Below, piece by piece: positions 20,617 to 32,746 of a DNA stretch of 64,000 nt; the first letter of the stretch is position 1; each line of letters starts with the position of its first letter. The notes below the pieces were generated by a model, which saw only the letters and a program-made list of their open reading frames with translations, had not been told where the DNA came from and ran no database searches. A program made the position numbers and the translations under genes. The stretch spans positions 248,001-312,000 of the forward strand of contig MU863897.1 in assembly GCA_033296885.1 (NCBI GenBank), in the 5' to 3' direction. The DNA comes from Triangularia verruculosa (lineage: Eukaryota; Ascomycota; Sordariomycetes; Sordariales; Podosporaceae).

Positions 20617-21143
20617 CTAAGAATAGGCCGTGGCCGCCGCCGCCGCCTTCAACGACCTCTCTCTTCTTGTGAATTTCTTCTCCCAAACTCCATCAAACAT
20701 CTCAAATCTGGAGGTTCTCGACAGATGTAAACACTTCTGATCTCGACAACTCTCCAACTGTGCAAACTGACGCTCATCCAACTCGCCAAGCCCAGTACAA
20801 CCGCCTCCTTTCTTGTTCTTGGCAAAAGGACGTTCTCAACCCCCTGTCGAAGCCGAAACATCAGGGTCGCCTCCAAGTTCACCCCCGGTCAAAGCGCCTC
20901 TAACAGCTTTCGTCTCAACTTCAGCGCGCCTCCCGCCACCAACTCCTTGCCATCTGATAGCAGGCCTCCCCAGAATCTCAGAACCTGACACAGCTTGGGC
21001 AGCCGCGAAACCGTCTCCTACGTCTGATCTCCAAGCATCTTCCCCAACTGCGCTGCCGCCGTCAAAAGCCTGTCTGCGTCGCCCCACCACGCGCCCTTGT
21101 CCTGCGCTCTTGTCGCCTTCAAGATCAAGCTAGGAGAATTCAT
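20617..21143 (-). pseudogene. Possible decayed coding stretch, family unknown
   Basis: From ATG at 21143, one minus-strand frame runs 165 codons to 20649 with only two internal stops (TAG 21018-21020, TGA 20889-20891). Its codons are G/C-rich at third positions, and a pyrimidine tract plus CAG immediately before the ATG looks like a splice acceptor. A second minus frame is also mostly open, from about 21134 to 20617 with a single TGA near 20833, and ends in a basic and Ala-rich tail. The two frames compete, so this may be chance openness in G/C-rich DNA rather than a relic. I do not recognise either translation. Confidence 0.25.
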
Positions 21144-21928
21144 CTGGAAAAGGCGAGCAAGGTTGCCAGAGCCAGTCTAGACGTTTCACACTTTGCGCCT
21201 TGCTACTGGAGGGAGTAGCCCTGGGAGGAAGAGACTTTTGAGAAAGGCACGGCTCTGGTTGTTGCCGTGGCCTCGCCAGGCCCCCTGCCCTTGCCCGCCC
21301 TCCACTCTGCCTCCACCCTCACCAAGTGCCCCCCTGGTGTTTGTGTCCGTGTGCACCGTCGTGGTAAAGGGTAGTGTTACATCACCTCTTGGTTCCTCTT
21401 TTTCCCTTCCCCCTGTTTCCTGGGACCATCTTTTATGACCTTCCCACCACCCACGTATCACCTGTTTCCTTCCCTTCTCTCCTCCTCTCCTTCGTCGTCT
21501 CCCTCACCTGACGAGGTAAAAGAAACGAGCCCTCCTCCGCGAGCGACTTCCGTTACCGTCCTTCCTTTCACTTCAGCTGCTGGCTCAGAATCGCTCTTTT
21601 ATTCTTTTTTTCATATAGCAGACTTTTAGTGTTTGTCTTTCTATTTGTTCTATTACCGCCGCACTGTCGGGTACAACATCACGGACCTGGGAAGTGTTAA
21701 TAATACAAGAGGAGGGAAACAAGGAAAGAAGTACAGTGTGTGATTGAAACTCGAGAACTACAATCGCCTCTTACTCCTCTGCCGATTCCACCGAAGGCCG
21801 CCTCCTTCCCACAGCACCGACGGAGCCCATAGTCGACGTTACCACGGGTCGCAGGTCGACATCACCAAACATCTATACCTTGAGTGTGTCCTTGTAACAG
21901 TTATAAGAGGGGGAAACCAGTCGTCAAA

Positions 21929-23793
21929 ATGGGCGGGCTAGTTCCATTGCTGAAGAAGCAACTCACGGGGTCGAAGATCCTCTTCCACATCCTCTTCTGG
22001 TCCTTTCACTGGGGTATCTTCGCCTATGGATGGTATGCTTTTCCGTAATTCTTGTCTTGGTTGGGGGGTTGGGTATGGGGACTGGCTTGAGAAAACAAGA
22101 AGCTAACCGCTGTTGTGTGTAGGTGGAAGCAAGCAGCTGATGCCCGTTTGGCGGGTCTCAACACACTGGAATACTCCGTGTGGCTTTCTCGTGGCGCTGG
22201 TTTGGTATTGAGTGTGGATGGTATGCTCATTCTGCTGCCCGTCTGCAGAACCATCATGCGCTTCATCAGACCAAAGATCAAGTTCATCCCTCTCGACGAA
22301 AATATCTGGATGCACAGGCAGATTGCCTACTCTATGCTGTTATTCACCATCATTCACACAGCCGCCCATTATGTCAAGTGAGTCTTCTCTTTGGGTTAGG
22401 AGGGTGAGCGTTCTGAACTGACCATGTCTGCAGCTTTTATAACGTCGAGAAGACCCAGATTCGTCCCGTTACTGCCGTCCAGATTCACTACGTTCAGCCC
22501 GGTGGTGCTACTGGGCACGTTATGCTCCTCTGCATGCTTCTGATATACACAACCGCCCATCACCGCATCAGACAGCAGTCTTTTGAGACTTTCTGGTACA
22601 CTCACCATCTGTTCATTCCCTTTTTCCTCGGCTTGTACACCCACACTGTTGGGTGCTTCGTCCGTGACACGGCCGATGCCATTTCGCCATTTGCCGGTGA
22701 TGAATACTGGGAGCACTGCATCGGTTATCTTGGCTGGCGATGGGAGCTCTGGACCGGTGGTTTCTACCTCATTGAGCGCTTGTACCGTGAAATCCGTGCC
22801 ATCCGCGAGACCAAGATTACCCGCGTTGTCAAGCATCCTTATGGTAAGTGAATCACCCTTCGTGTGGATGTGACAGTCTATTTAACACTCAAAACAGATG
22901 TCGTGGAGATCCAGTTCAACAAGCCCTCGTTCAAGTACAAGGCCGGCCAATGGCTCTTCCTCCAGGTTCCTTCCGTCTCCAAGTACCAGTGGCATCCGTT
23001 TACCATCACCTCTTGCCCGTACGACCCCTACGTCTCGGTTCATATCAGACAGGTTGGTGATTTCACCAAGGAGCTCGCCAGCGCTGTAGGTGCCGGCGGC
23101 CTTCAAGCCAAGCTGTACGAGGGTGTTGACCCGTTGGGAATGTACGACGTTGCTCTTGCCAACGGTCAGAACATGCCCGCTCTTCGCATCGATGGGCCCT
23201 ATGGAGCTCCCGCTGAGGACGTCTTTGAGAATGAGATCGCCGTTTTGATCGGTACCGGTATTGGTGTCACTCCCTGGGCCGCCATTCTCAAGAACATCTG
23301 GCATTTGCGTAATGGACCCAACCCTCCTACCCGTCTCCGCCGTGTCGAGTTCATCTGGGTCTGCAAGGACACCAGCTCTTTCGAGTGGTTCCAGACACTT
23401 CTCTTGTCTCTTGAAGAGCAGTCCGCCGAGGCTGCTCGCGTCCCTGGTTCCAGCGGTGTTGAGTTCCTCAAGATCCACACTTACCTCACTCAGAAGCTGG
23501 ATATGGATACCACTCAGAACATCGTACTTAACAGCGTTGGCAGCGCGGTCGATCCTCTCACTGAGCTCAAGGCCCGGACCAACTTTGGCCGACCCAACTT
23601 TGGCAGAATCTTCGAGAGCATGAGCGAGGGTATCCAGAACCGCACGTACATCAACGGCCTGGAGGGCAACATGAGGACCACAGTCGGTGTTTACTTCTGC
23701 GGTCCCTCGGCTGCTGCTCGCGACATCAAGAAGGCCGCCAAGGCCGCCAGCTCGAGCGAGGTCCGCTTCCGCTTCTGGAAGGAACACTTCTAG
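21929..23793 (+). CDS. NOX1: NADPH oxidase catalytic subunit, Nox1/NoxA type
   Basis: Exons 21929-22032, 22123-22377, 22434-22843 and 22898-23793 join in phase to 554 residues, the usual NoxA size. No N-terminal EF-hands are present, which excludes NoxC. The N-terminal half has six membrane helices with haem-ligand histidines (IIHTAAH in helix 3, YTHH and LYTHTVG in helix 5). The dehydrogenase half has the FAD motif WHPFTITSCP, a DGPYGAP loop, the NADPH-binding GTGIGVTPWAAILK and the terminal FCGPSAAARD and FRFWKEHF. It passes electrons from NADPH through FAD and two haems to oxygen, producing superoxide for fruiting-body development, hyphal fusion and host or substrate penetration. It is activated through NoxR and Rac (family knowledge). 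Confidence 0.97.
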
Positions 23794-24808
23794 ATGTATA
23801 TCGATCATTGTTTGCACATATCAATATTACAGGCGAAAGGATCTGGGATTTTACGTCGGCGTACAATGTCACGAAACGAACACATGTGTCTGGGCAAAGG
23901 GGGTTGGTGACCGTGGCTTCCAGGCAGCAAAACAGGACTCGAAAGACCCAGTCGATTTGGTGTCCTCCTGCCGAGAAGAAAAGGGATATGGTTTTCGATC
24001 AACGGTCACACACACTGTCACACCAAAACTCTCCACAAGAAAAGGGACTACGACATGACCACCACCACCCACAACACATACGCCTTCCCTTTTTATGTCT
24101 ATGGAGCAAGGGATGAGAGAGCAGGAGAAGAGAAGATTTTGACGAAAGATGGGTAATTTTAGCGGGCTTTTATGTGTTTTTATTTGTTTTTTTACAACAC
24201 ATTATTCTTCCACACGCTGCTGTTTTGTTGGATATAGGTACCTTACCGAGAAAGAGCAGAGTATATATCACACAATAACTGAAAATGTAAACACTCAGGT
24301 TTTGCATCTGATCAAAGATAACATTGTCCCGCGAAGACAGTGCAACTTAGCCAGTGAAAGGTGACCTTTCGGACGAAATCAGAAGAGCCAACCGGACCAG
24401 AAACAAAAAGGCCAAGGAATTGGCCGTGGTTCGACACTTGACGCAGAAAATGTTACAGAATCGACCCACGTCTTTTGCTGAGTGCTGGGTTACATAAATT
24501 GGCCAAGGATGGGACGACCACATGAGCGGGCGGGTAGCTGGGACCGGATCGTCTTGTGGCCGGGAGATTGAATAGCATAACAGACGGTTGGTAGGTTGCC
24601 CCTTTGATATACGATCACGTCATCATGGGCCAGATAGAATCTGAGTAGCAAAGTAGTATTTAAACAACAGAAAATAGATTTCCAAGAAAGTAGCTCTGGA
24701 CGATGTAGATAATCAAAAAAGACCTAAGCCATAGAGGAACCAAAACACCACCGAACCGATAGCACCTCTCCGTTGCGCCCACCCCGTTCTGCTTCATTCA
24801 GTTGACAT
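23794..24808. other. Convergent intergenic region after NOX1
   Basis: Contains the 3' ends of NOX1 and of the unknown membrane-protein gene. No gene is supported. A T-rich stretch at 24168-24192 may mark 3'-end formation. Confidence 0.5.
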
Positions 24809-27800
24809 TTAAAGTGTGTCACTGTCCTCCCCATCCTTGTGAGCAATTACAGGATAATGGATCGTGAGAAGTGGCTGCCAAAGCACCGACAGATCTCCAA
24901 AATTGCTGTTCCACCAATCCTCCAAGGCTTTGGTACTGAACTCAGGCTTGACCTTTCGCGGCGCTGTCTTCGATCCTGCCTTTTGCCTCGCCATCTCCAG
25001 CTCCAACTCTCTCTCCTCCCTCTGGATCTCCTCGAGCTCCTCCTTCTCCTTAGCATCCACCTCCCTCAGCTTCTTTGACCTCACCTCCTCCTTCTCCCTC
25101 TGCTTTTTCTCCTTCTTGGCCTCCTTCTCCCTCTGCTTTTTCTCCTTCTTGGCCTCCTTCTCCCTCCTAGCCGTCTCCCTCGTAGCCTCCTGAGCAGCTT
25201 CGAAAGCGAGTCTCTCCTCTTCTTGTTGGCGCAGCTCGTCCTCTGTAGCTCCACCGAACCAAGCATACCAGTCCGGCTTGATGTACTTCTTCCACGCCTC
25301 CCCTTCCTTCTCTTCAGCATCCTGCTTGGCTTTTGTCTTTCTCCACTCGACCAGCCTCTTTTGCTCTTCATACTTCTCCTTGACCTTGTCCTTGAACTGA
25401 TCCTTGGCCTTTTCAGTGAAGGCTTCAAAGACACCAGGCGTGTGTTCCTCCCAAATTTCCGGGCCAGGCTCCTCCCCTTTGCGTGTCCACGATTTCTTCA
25501 GTGTCATCCGCTTCGTCTTGGTGCTTGTGGGAGGAGGAGTGATGGGGCCAGGAATGAAATCGATAACCTTGGTGATCTCAATCTCCTCCTCCTCTTCTTC
25601 CAGATCCTTCTCCGGTTGCGGCCATTTCAGCTTCTCCGCTTCTTCACTAGCCCGTTGCCTGGCCTTCTCCTTTTTTGCCTCAAGTTTCTTCTGTTTCTTC
25701 TCGAAGTCGACGCCCAGCAACTTATCAAGGTAATCCGGCTCACGGTCCTGCTTCTTGGTGAGCCAATTGCCGAGGCTGTACCAAGGAAGGGTGTGCTCCT
25801 GCCCTTCGTGGCCCGGGAGCCTGACACGGTATCCCGGGATAGTTTTCTCGCCCCAGCCAAACTCTCTGGCTCCCCAGCTCGGCGACCGCCAAGTCCTCTG
25901 CGAGCCATCGACGAGCTCCAAGTTGAACCACGACAAGACCGTATTGAAGGCAGCCGACAGTACGAACATGACGATCTTGACAAAGGTGATGCCCAACGTT
26001 AGAATCCAAATGATCGCGTCGAGAACGACAAGAACAAAATACTTTGCCAAGGTGAAACATACCTTGGGAAGAATCCAGATGTATGAGAAAATAGAAGACG
26101 GGGCAAGATGCGATAGCACCGCGAGCAAGAGGAAGAGGAGAAGCAGCTTGACCAGACGGTCCCACCAAACCTTGTAGGCCAGCTTCCTCTTCTGGTCGAG
26201 CCAGTCGAAAAGAGTGGGAATCCCCTCGGCGGCGGCACCAGCATCGTCGGTGCGGCCTTGGTAGTACGCAACCTGAGCTTGGAGCAGCGTGGTGATGGAC
26301 TCTCCTTGCTTGCTCGTCTGGAGTTTGGGGTCAATGTCCCCCACGAGACCGAAGCGCTCACACTTGGGCCAGACGATGATTTGCACCTTGCCCTGATGCG
26401 GTGGCTTCTTGAACTCCTTGTCTGTGACGCCGGCCATGCTCTTCCAGTCCGGGTATGTTTCGTACGTTGGCACCTTGTAGCAGAGCAGGCTGGGGATGAA
26501 GCCCAAGATGGCCCAGAGGACACCGCGGAACCCCAGCTCGGCAGCCCTGTCCCATAGCGAGGGCTCGGCCACGTAGGCTTCTGGGTTCAGCTTGTAACTG
26601 TCACGTCTTTTCTCCCACGCATTCTCTTTGTACTTGTCAAGCCTGTAGACAGCTTCGCTGGAATTTACCCAGACTCTGTCGTCGACCTGGTTGTGATCGA
26701 CATCCCATGTCTGTCCCAAGAAGGGCGCAGAAAAATAGAAGATATCCTTCGACCTGGCCATCTGCACGGCAATGTAACCTGCCTGGGCCACAATGTCGTG
26801 AATTTGCTGGTGAAAGCCCTGAAGGGACTTGGCTCGGCTGTTGTTGAAGTTTTTGTCCATGAGCTTGAGGAAGGGAAGGAGCCGCATGGTGATTGCAATA
26901 CTGCGCTTGTCGACCTCGTCCCAGAACAATTCGGGGAGGTCCCTACCGCGGAAATAGGCGCTGATGGCTTCTGCTCGATCCCTCTTGCGCCGGTAACCTA
27001 GCCGCATCACCCATTGTCAGCGAATCTCGCCTAGTTTCCCCAGAAAGAAGATAGAAAACTCACCCTCAACCTGCACCAAGCCTTCATCCTGCGCCCGCAA
27101 GATCTCCCCTATGCTCTCATCCGCGCCAAACAACAGCTCGTCAAACACCCACTGCTGAAGCAGCTTCGCAACCATACCCACGATGGTCAACTTCCTCGTC
27201 ACCGCCCTGGCGAGCAACGCATCCCAACCCCCTCTGATCGCATTATCCTGCCTCGCAACCTGACTGACGAGCCAAACCAACTCCTTCTTACCCCCGATAC
27301 CGTCCCACACGCCCCGTCTATCCCAAATATCCCCTCCGTTCGGCACCGCCTCCCCAAACCCAAGCCCCTCCCCAAAGTACAGCTCGGCAAAGTGCGACAC
27401 CCTCAGGTACAAATCCTGCCAGACGGCTCCAAACCACTCGTTCCCCACCTCACTCCCATCCTCCGGCAGCGGAAGCGTAAACCCCAGCCGTGTCGGCCTC
27501 CAGGCACCATACTCCGTGCCGAGCAGCTCCGTCTTGATATCCCGCCCGTTAGGCAGGATCCTGATCCGCCCCAGCACGCTCTCCTCGAACCAGCTCTTCA
27601 GCCCGTCCAGCGCCCTCCCGTCCTTGACCGCGTCCTCTGGGCGTCGCTGGGGATCGCCGTACACTTTCACAAGCGGCTCCACAATGGAGAGCAGGTTCGC
27701 CCGCTGGGAAACGACGGCCGTGTCGGTCGGGTTGCGCTCGTAGTACTCCTTGATCTCCTTGTCGAGCTTGGGCTTGATCTTGGTCTCGAGGTTGCCGACC

Positions 27801-28333
27801 TTGTACCGCAGGCTGTCGGGGATTTCGTACTTCGACTCGACCACGACCTGCGCGGCGGCCAGGTGGGCGGCCAGGTCCTCTTTGGGCCGTTTTTTGTGCA
27901 CTGTTGGGGTGGGCGGGCGGGAGCCGCGGGAGGAGGAGTGCCGGCGAGATCGGGGCGAGGGCTCGGGGACGTCGCCTCCACGGAGGTGGGACTCGGGGGG
28001 ATCCATGGTGGTTTCTGTGTTGTTTGGGGGTTGCAAAAGAAATCGCGGTGGTGATGGAGAGGGTGTGAAGCTGTGCTGTTCCTCTCGCGGTGACGGCTGT
28101 CTCTCCGAGATTGAAGAAGAAACAGGGTAGACGCTCTCTTCTCGGTCCTCTTCCTCGTCGTGCCCTTCAGGGATCTCTGTTCTTCTACCCCTGGCTGGTC
28201 TTGAATCTATCGCTTCCTCGCGGCCGTCGAGATGATGCTTGTCCTCTGCGTTCTCTCTCGAAGCAAGCCTGGTCGATCTCCTCGGTGTAGGATCAACACC
28301 GGCAGAAAGCCGTTTGGCTGACCGTCGCGGCAT
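24809..28333 (-). CDS. Large multi-pass membrane protein of unknown function with charged coiled-coil tail
   Basis: Two exons, 27064-28333 and 24809-26997, joined in phase across a 66-bp intron (GTGAGT...CTAG), give 1152 residues. I do not recognise the family. Residues 1-150 are disordered and basic, with RRSAKR and RRSTRL motifs and an acidic segment. Residues about 150-560 are mostly helical and soluble-looking (DLAAHLAAAQVVVESKYEIP, ELVWLVSQVARQDNAIRGGW). A hydrophobic segment lies near 585-605, and a group of three or four long ones at about 705-785. The rest is very charged, with Lys/Glu-rich predicted coiled coil (about 830-870 and 1030-1125) built partly from an 11-residue tandem repeat. 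The topology resembles organelle or ER membrane proteins, but no function can be assigned. Confidence 0.9.
25088..25166 (-). repeat. 33-bp coding tandem repeat in the coiled-coil tail
   Basis: Two exact 33-bp copies (25088-25120 and 25121-25153) and a partial third copy (to 25166) encode the repeated 11-residue unit REKEAKKEKKQ. The exact identity suggests recent duplication, so the copy number may vary between strains. Confidence 0.85.
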
Positions 28334-29225
28334 TGTAAGAGATTTTCAAAAACAAAAGAGCTATACAATAGAGCCGGCCGCAAATAATGCCTCTTGTTTG
28401 GCGGTCAAAGAAGGGCCACCGGGTAGCTCCTTAAGCCGCAGAAAAGCAAGAGCTCAAAACGGTAGGAACCGCAAAATAACAAAGGCGGCAGTCGTCATGA
28501 TTGGGGTGCTCAGTATCCGGAGTAGGAAATAAAGGGGCTTTGTTGTGACGAGGAATGTTGTCCGCATTCCACAAAATTGGGTGGGTGCCATCCCTTGAAA
28601 GGGGTGGCCGCGTTCGGAATATTGGTAAACATTCAATGGCACGCACCAGATGAAACAATGGACGGGCTTCACTTTTGTTCTCCATATCGAGATGAGATAA
28701 TGGTACCGAGAGTACCTCTTACTGGCCTCGTCCCTAATTTTGCCTTGCCTCTAGATGAAAAAAATAAAAGGGGAGCAAGATGGAACATGAGAGAACTACA
28801 AGTATATGCTCTGTTCTCCTGGGGAGAGGAGAGAGATGGCGCTTGAGTGGGTGCCGCAAGTAGGTCGGGTCTGAGCACTGGAAGCATCGGTGCCCTCTTT
28901 GGAGAGCTGTCAACCTCCATGGTCCTCCTAGATTCAAGCTTGCAAATGCTCTTGCGCGTTGTTTCTCCGCTACGCCTGATACGCTATATCAATACATATA
29001 CACGGAAACAATCTTTGGTGTCATAAATGATGCCACGCTGATTTTTCCATGCCTTACCGAAGCACTGCCTGAACGCTCCACCCAGAGACACCAGCAGAAA
29101 TTGAAGCCATGAAACCGCCCAACCATTTCTTTTTCCCAGTAGATAGATAAAGAGCCAGCCAGAGACGAGATAAGTCGCCATCGCCCAGATACACCCCTTG
29201 ACGCCAAAAGAACAATTGTTTGTAG
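28334..29225. other. Intergenic region
   Basis: Promoter side of the unknown membrane-protein gene and 3' side of the bromodomain gene. Short open frames on both strands are not supported as genes. Confidence 0.5.
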
Positions 29226-31525
29226 TTAATATATTCTTGTGAGGTGAACGTTCATTGTTAACCTCTCCACCTCGGCGCTAGCCCCATTCTCAAGTTTCTG
29301 GCCCTTCGGCAGGGACGCCACGACCGTTACAACAATTATGTTCGTGCCCAGAGTCAAGCCCAAGTCGAACACCATGGCGTTCGGCGGCAGAGGATCATCA
29401 GGTACAGGGATCGGGGTAGCTCTGCCAACCATCTGCCCATTGATTTGAACCATGAGTTTGTACTGACGTCCCTGTTGCTCAAATGACGCCAGTCGCGGGA
29501 TCAACTGCAATCTGCTGTGACTAGCTGGCAGGTGGAAAGTAACACTTTGCTGAGCCAGCTTCGAATCTGCTGGAATTTCCATCCGAAATCGGCGGTCTTG
29601 TGGAACAGTTGGATGTGTCCGGACAAGCACACTCGGCAACAAAGAGTCGGCGATTCCTGTTTAAAGTATTAGCCTTGTGTTTTCACAAGTATGGAACGAA
29701 ATAGATCAAGACTCACCTCTACCAGCTGCACGATACAAGTTGTCCCAGAGAGGAGGTGGCGGTGCGGGAGCTGGCGCGGGAGGTGGGTGCCCATTTTGAA
29801 GGCCTTGATAAGGCCCCGGGTAGTTATGCTGCCCATTCATCATGGCCATCGGGCCCGGCACATGTCCATTCGGCCGGGGCACCGTGTTTGGTGGCCCAGG
29901 GGCGACGACAGAGGGGCTTGGGGATCCTGCGGCCGACAGACTCATTGACTTATCAAGCTGGAAGCTAGCAGCTGTAGTAATTGGTCCCTGTTGTGGCAGA
30001 GGACCCGACTCTCTTCGGTTGTTTGGTGGTGCCGGCGACCCCGTTACGCTGCCCTTAGACCCGCCGACATGTATCGTGATCTTTTTGGCCCCCAGCACTG
30101 GAGTCTCCTGACCCGATCCGACCTTAAGCTTGATCTTGGGCTGCTGAGGTGGCTCCTGGACAACTGCCTTGGCCGCATTGAGCTCGGCGTAAAAGGCCGC
30201 CCTCAACTCTGTGGCTAAAGTGTGGATTTCACTACCATCCTCATTGTAAAAATGAGCATTTGTCCAAAGTAAACTAGCCTTTTCCTCAAACGCAGCCCAG
30301 CTTTTGAAGTCGCTGATGCCTGTCGCAGCTTGGCGGCCATGAATACCCTTGACAAGCTTCTGCAGCCCCTTTAACGATAGGGGCGAGGTAATGACAGCAA
30401 AGTAGTCCTTGAAGCTGCGTGGCGGGAGGTTGATAAAGTCCAGGAAATATGGCCCACCACTGTTGGAGTAGGTCAGCAAACACCCACATTAGAAAAGATA
30501 TGAGCGGGTAGTGATGTCTTACTCTTCGTCTGGCTTCCGGATGAGCTCCTCGACAATCTTCTCCTGGGCATGTTGGAAGTTGAGCCCCCTGTACGGGACG
30601 CCCTCAAACTCATGGTCCGCCTTGACTCTCCCACTTCTATCGCGTTTCCGCGCCGAGTCGGGCCCACTCTTGACGCCGTTAGTAGATCCCCGTCTCTTTA
30701 GGATGATCTTCCTTGGATTCCCATCATCCTCATCGTCGTCATCCTCCTCCCCCTCGTCTTCGCCTTCGTCTTCCTCTTCATCGCCTTCGGCATCATCCTC
30801 GCTCTCTGCAGCCTCCTCACCACCCTCTGCGTCTGCTGCAAGCTCCCCTGGCCCCAAATCATCGGGTATAGGCGCAGCAGTACAGCTGTATCCCGCGATC
30901 AACTTATAGGCCGGGTTTGTCTTGGTCATGTAGTTACTGAGTGCTTTCCGAACGCGCTCGGCATCCTCGAAGATCTCTGAGCTTTTAGGGTAGTACTCCT
31001 TCGCGTTGGTCACCATTCGCTTGAAGAAGCTTTCTAGTTCCGACATGTTGGCAAAGTCCTGGTTGACAAGTTTGCGCTCGATGATTTTTAGGGAGATAGG
31101 CATGCGAATGCGCGCATAGTAGTCCTTGTTCTTCTCACGAGGGACGAGGTTCTCGAAGTAACTAGCTACGAGTCGACCACTGCGAGGGCATTGTGGTTAG
31201 AGCAGGTCTAGACGCAGGAGAAAGAGCACACCAACCTCTTGTCCTTCGTTCTGCGGATGGTTTCCAGAAAAGCAAGGCCGTAGGCTGTCGTCGACTCGGG
31301 GCTTTCGCCCTTCATGAGGTCGTACTCATGTGGAGGCTATCTCCATGGTTAGTGGCCGTGTTGACACCCATCGCATCCATATTGGTAGATGCGTGCGCCA
31401 GGGGCAACGGGCAACGGGACGGGAGCGAAAGGAGAAATACTTACCCTGGGGACCTTGCGTCGTTTGGCAGCTCGGTCGTCATTCTCAGCGGCGCCAGTCG
31501 GGCCCGCTTTCCGTTTGTTCTCCAT
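29226..31525 (-). CDS. RSC4: Rsc4-like double-bromodomain chromatin-remodelling subunit
   Basis: Five exons (31445-31525, 31236-31336, 30523-31179, 29717-30459, 29226-29656) join in phase to 670 residues. The N-terminus carries a short basic motif (AAKRRK). Bromodomain 1 covers about residues 35-150 and bromodomain 2 about 250-375. They are separated by a long acidic run and the motif PRKIILKRRG. A Pro-rich linker (PAPAPAPPPP) leads to a C-terminal beta-rich domain (about 525-670). Two tandem bromodomains plus a C-terminal domain match Rsc4 of the RSC SWI/SNF-type complex, which reads acetylated histone H3 in yeast. Bromodomain 2 keeps the acetyl-lysine-anchoring Asn352 (HFYNEDG); in bromodomain 1 the aligned residue is Tyr124 (KEYYPKS). 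It is divergently arranged with CKS1, 1.2 kb away. Confidence 0.85.
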
Positions 31526-32746
31526 TGCGCGGTGCTGCAGCGGAGCCGGAATGACGAAAACAGATCAACTCGAAGGCAGCTGTCGAGATGGACGTGGTGC
31601 AGGCGCCTCAATGGCGACTGGTGACGGAGGGCGGCGCGCAAGCTGTTGCTCTGCGGCTGTGGGAGACGCGTAGCAGTGCGATCTCTTTGGTGGGCGCAGC
31701 GCAGACAGACGCAAAAACCGACACGGGTATGTTAGTCAGGTGGGTGCAGACAGATGCCGCGCCCAGCCTGCCCCTGCGATGGATGGATGGTTTTTAGCTG
31801 ATGGATCGTGTCTGCGAGCTGTACGAATCACTGCAGTGGGCAGCTGTCCAGGAGCGGTTCAATTTTGGGGCTGCAAAGGGCTGGAAATTCAGAGTTTTGC
31901 ATAGAGTTCAACTCCCACTCCATGTCAGCAGGTGCTTCTGTTCCCTGTGTACCTGGCTTTGGGGAAGGTACCACCACAGCAGGGGCCACAGACGCATGGG
32001 CTGGGGCTTTCCTTGCTCCCAGCCTGATATCTTAGGCATCTCGAATTGCTTATGTCATCCGGCACTTTGCAACTTCTAACAACAATACAGCGAGGAATCC
32101 AGAAACCACCTTGGACTTTCTGTGGTATCAAAAATGTAATGGCTCTTTGAAAACACACCAAACATATTCCATCCAAGCCAAAGCCCTGCCTTTTGTTTGC
32201 TCCGTATACCCACGCGACCACCATGGCTCGCACGCACTTTCGCAACCTTGGTGGCCCGTGCTAAGCTGTTTAGTGGACCAAAGGGGTTCAAAATTTTAGC
32301 GCATAGCAAGTGCGGCAGGGCCCTTCCAAACACATGAACCGATTCCATTTGTTTACGTTCGGCCTCTTTCTGCTCCCCTCCTCCACCAGCCAAGTCGCAC
32401 ACCCGACCTCAACACAAATACCCAACGCGCAAATCGGCATCCTGCCTTTATACCAAAGTCTTGTCCTTGATATCCACCGCAGCTACCGGTCGCATTCTCA
32501 CGTTTGAGTTCTCGAGGCTTTATTTGCCTAGACCCGTATCGGCATCCTCGATTTGGCCAGACTTTACCCCACGTACCCAAAGTGCAAGGCTTAAACACGA
32601 CCATCGCGCGACCCTGTGACCTTTCCAGCCCAACAAGTCACCGTGCCCCTTTCTCTCGAGACCTTTCTGAGCTCTTAGACAAGTTCCCGGGAAAGCCTTC
32701 ACCTTCTTAACCTATCGGCAATTCTCACCTACATACAGCCTTCAAG
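31526..32746. promoter_or_regulatory. Divergent intergenic region, RSC4-like gene to CKS1
   Basis: 1.2 kb between opposite start codons; must hold both promoters. No coding sequence is supported, and no TATA box stands out. The stretch next to CKS1 (32380-32746) is pyrimidine-rich, common in fungal 5' leaders. Confidence 0.5.

Larger units (their letters stand above)
18137..21928. other. Divergent intergenic region, MYO1 to NOX1
   Basis: 3.8 kb between two divergent start codons, holding both promoters. A 14-bp direct repeat lies at 18591-18618. A CT-rich tract occurs near 21450-21500, in the NOX1 promoter side. A possible decayed minus-strand coding stretch lies at 20617-21143 (separate entry). 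The part from 19.1 to 20.6 kb has short open frames on both strands with no recognisable family. Confidence 0.5.

Noticed and set aside
22882..23817. 311-codon minus-strand frame
   Set aside because: Antisense to the NOX1 dehydrogenase domain, which is clearly real on the plus strand.
25223..26002. 259-codon plus-strand frame with a Leu-rich hydrophobic look
   Set aside because: Mirror of the Lys/Glu-rich coiled-coil codons on the minus strand; apparent membrane helices are an artefact.
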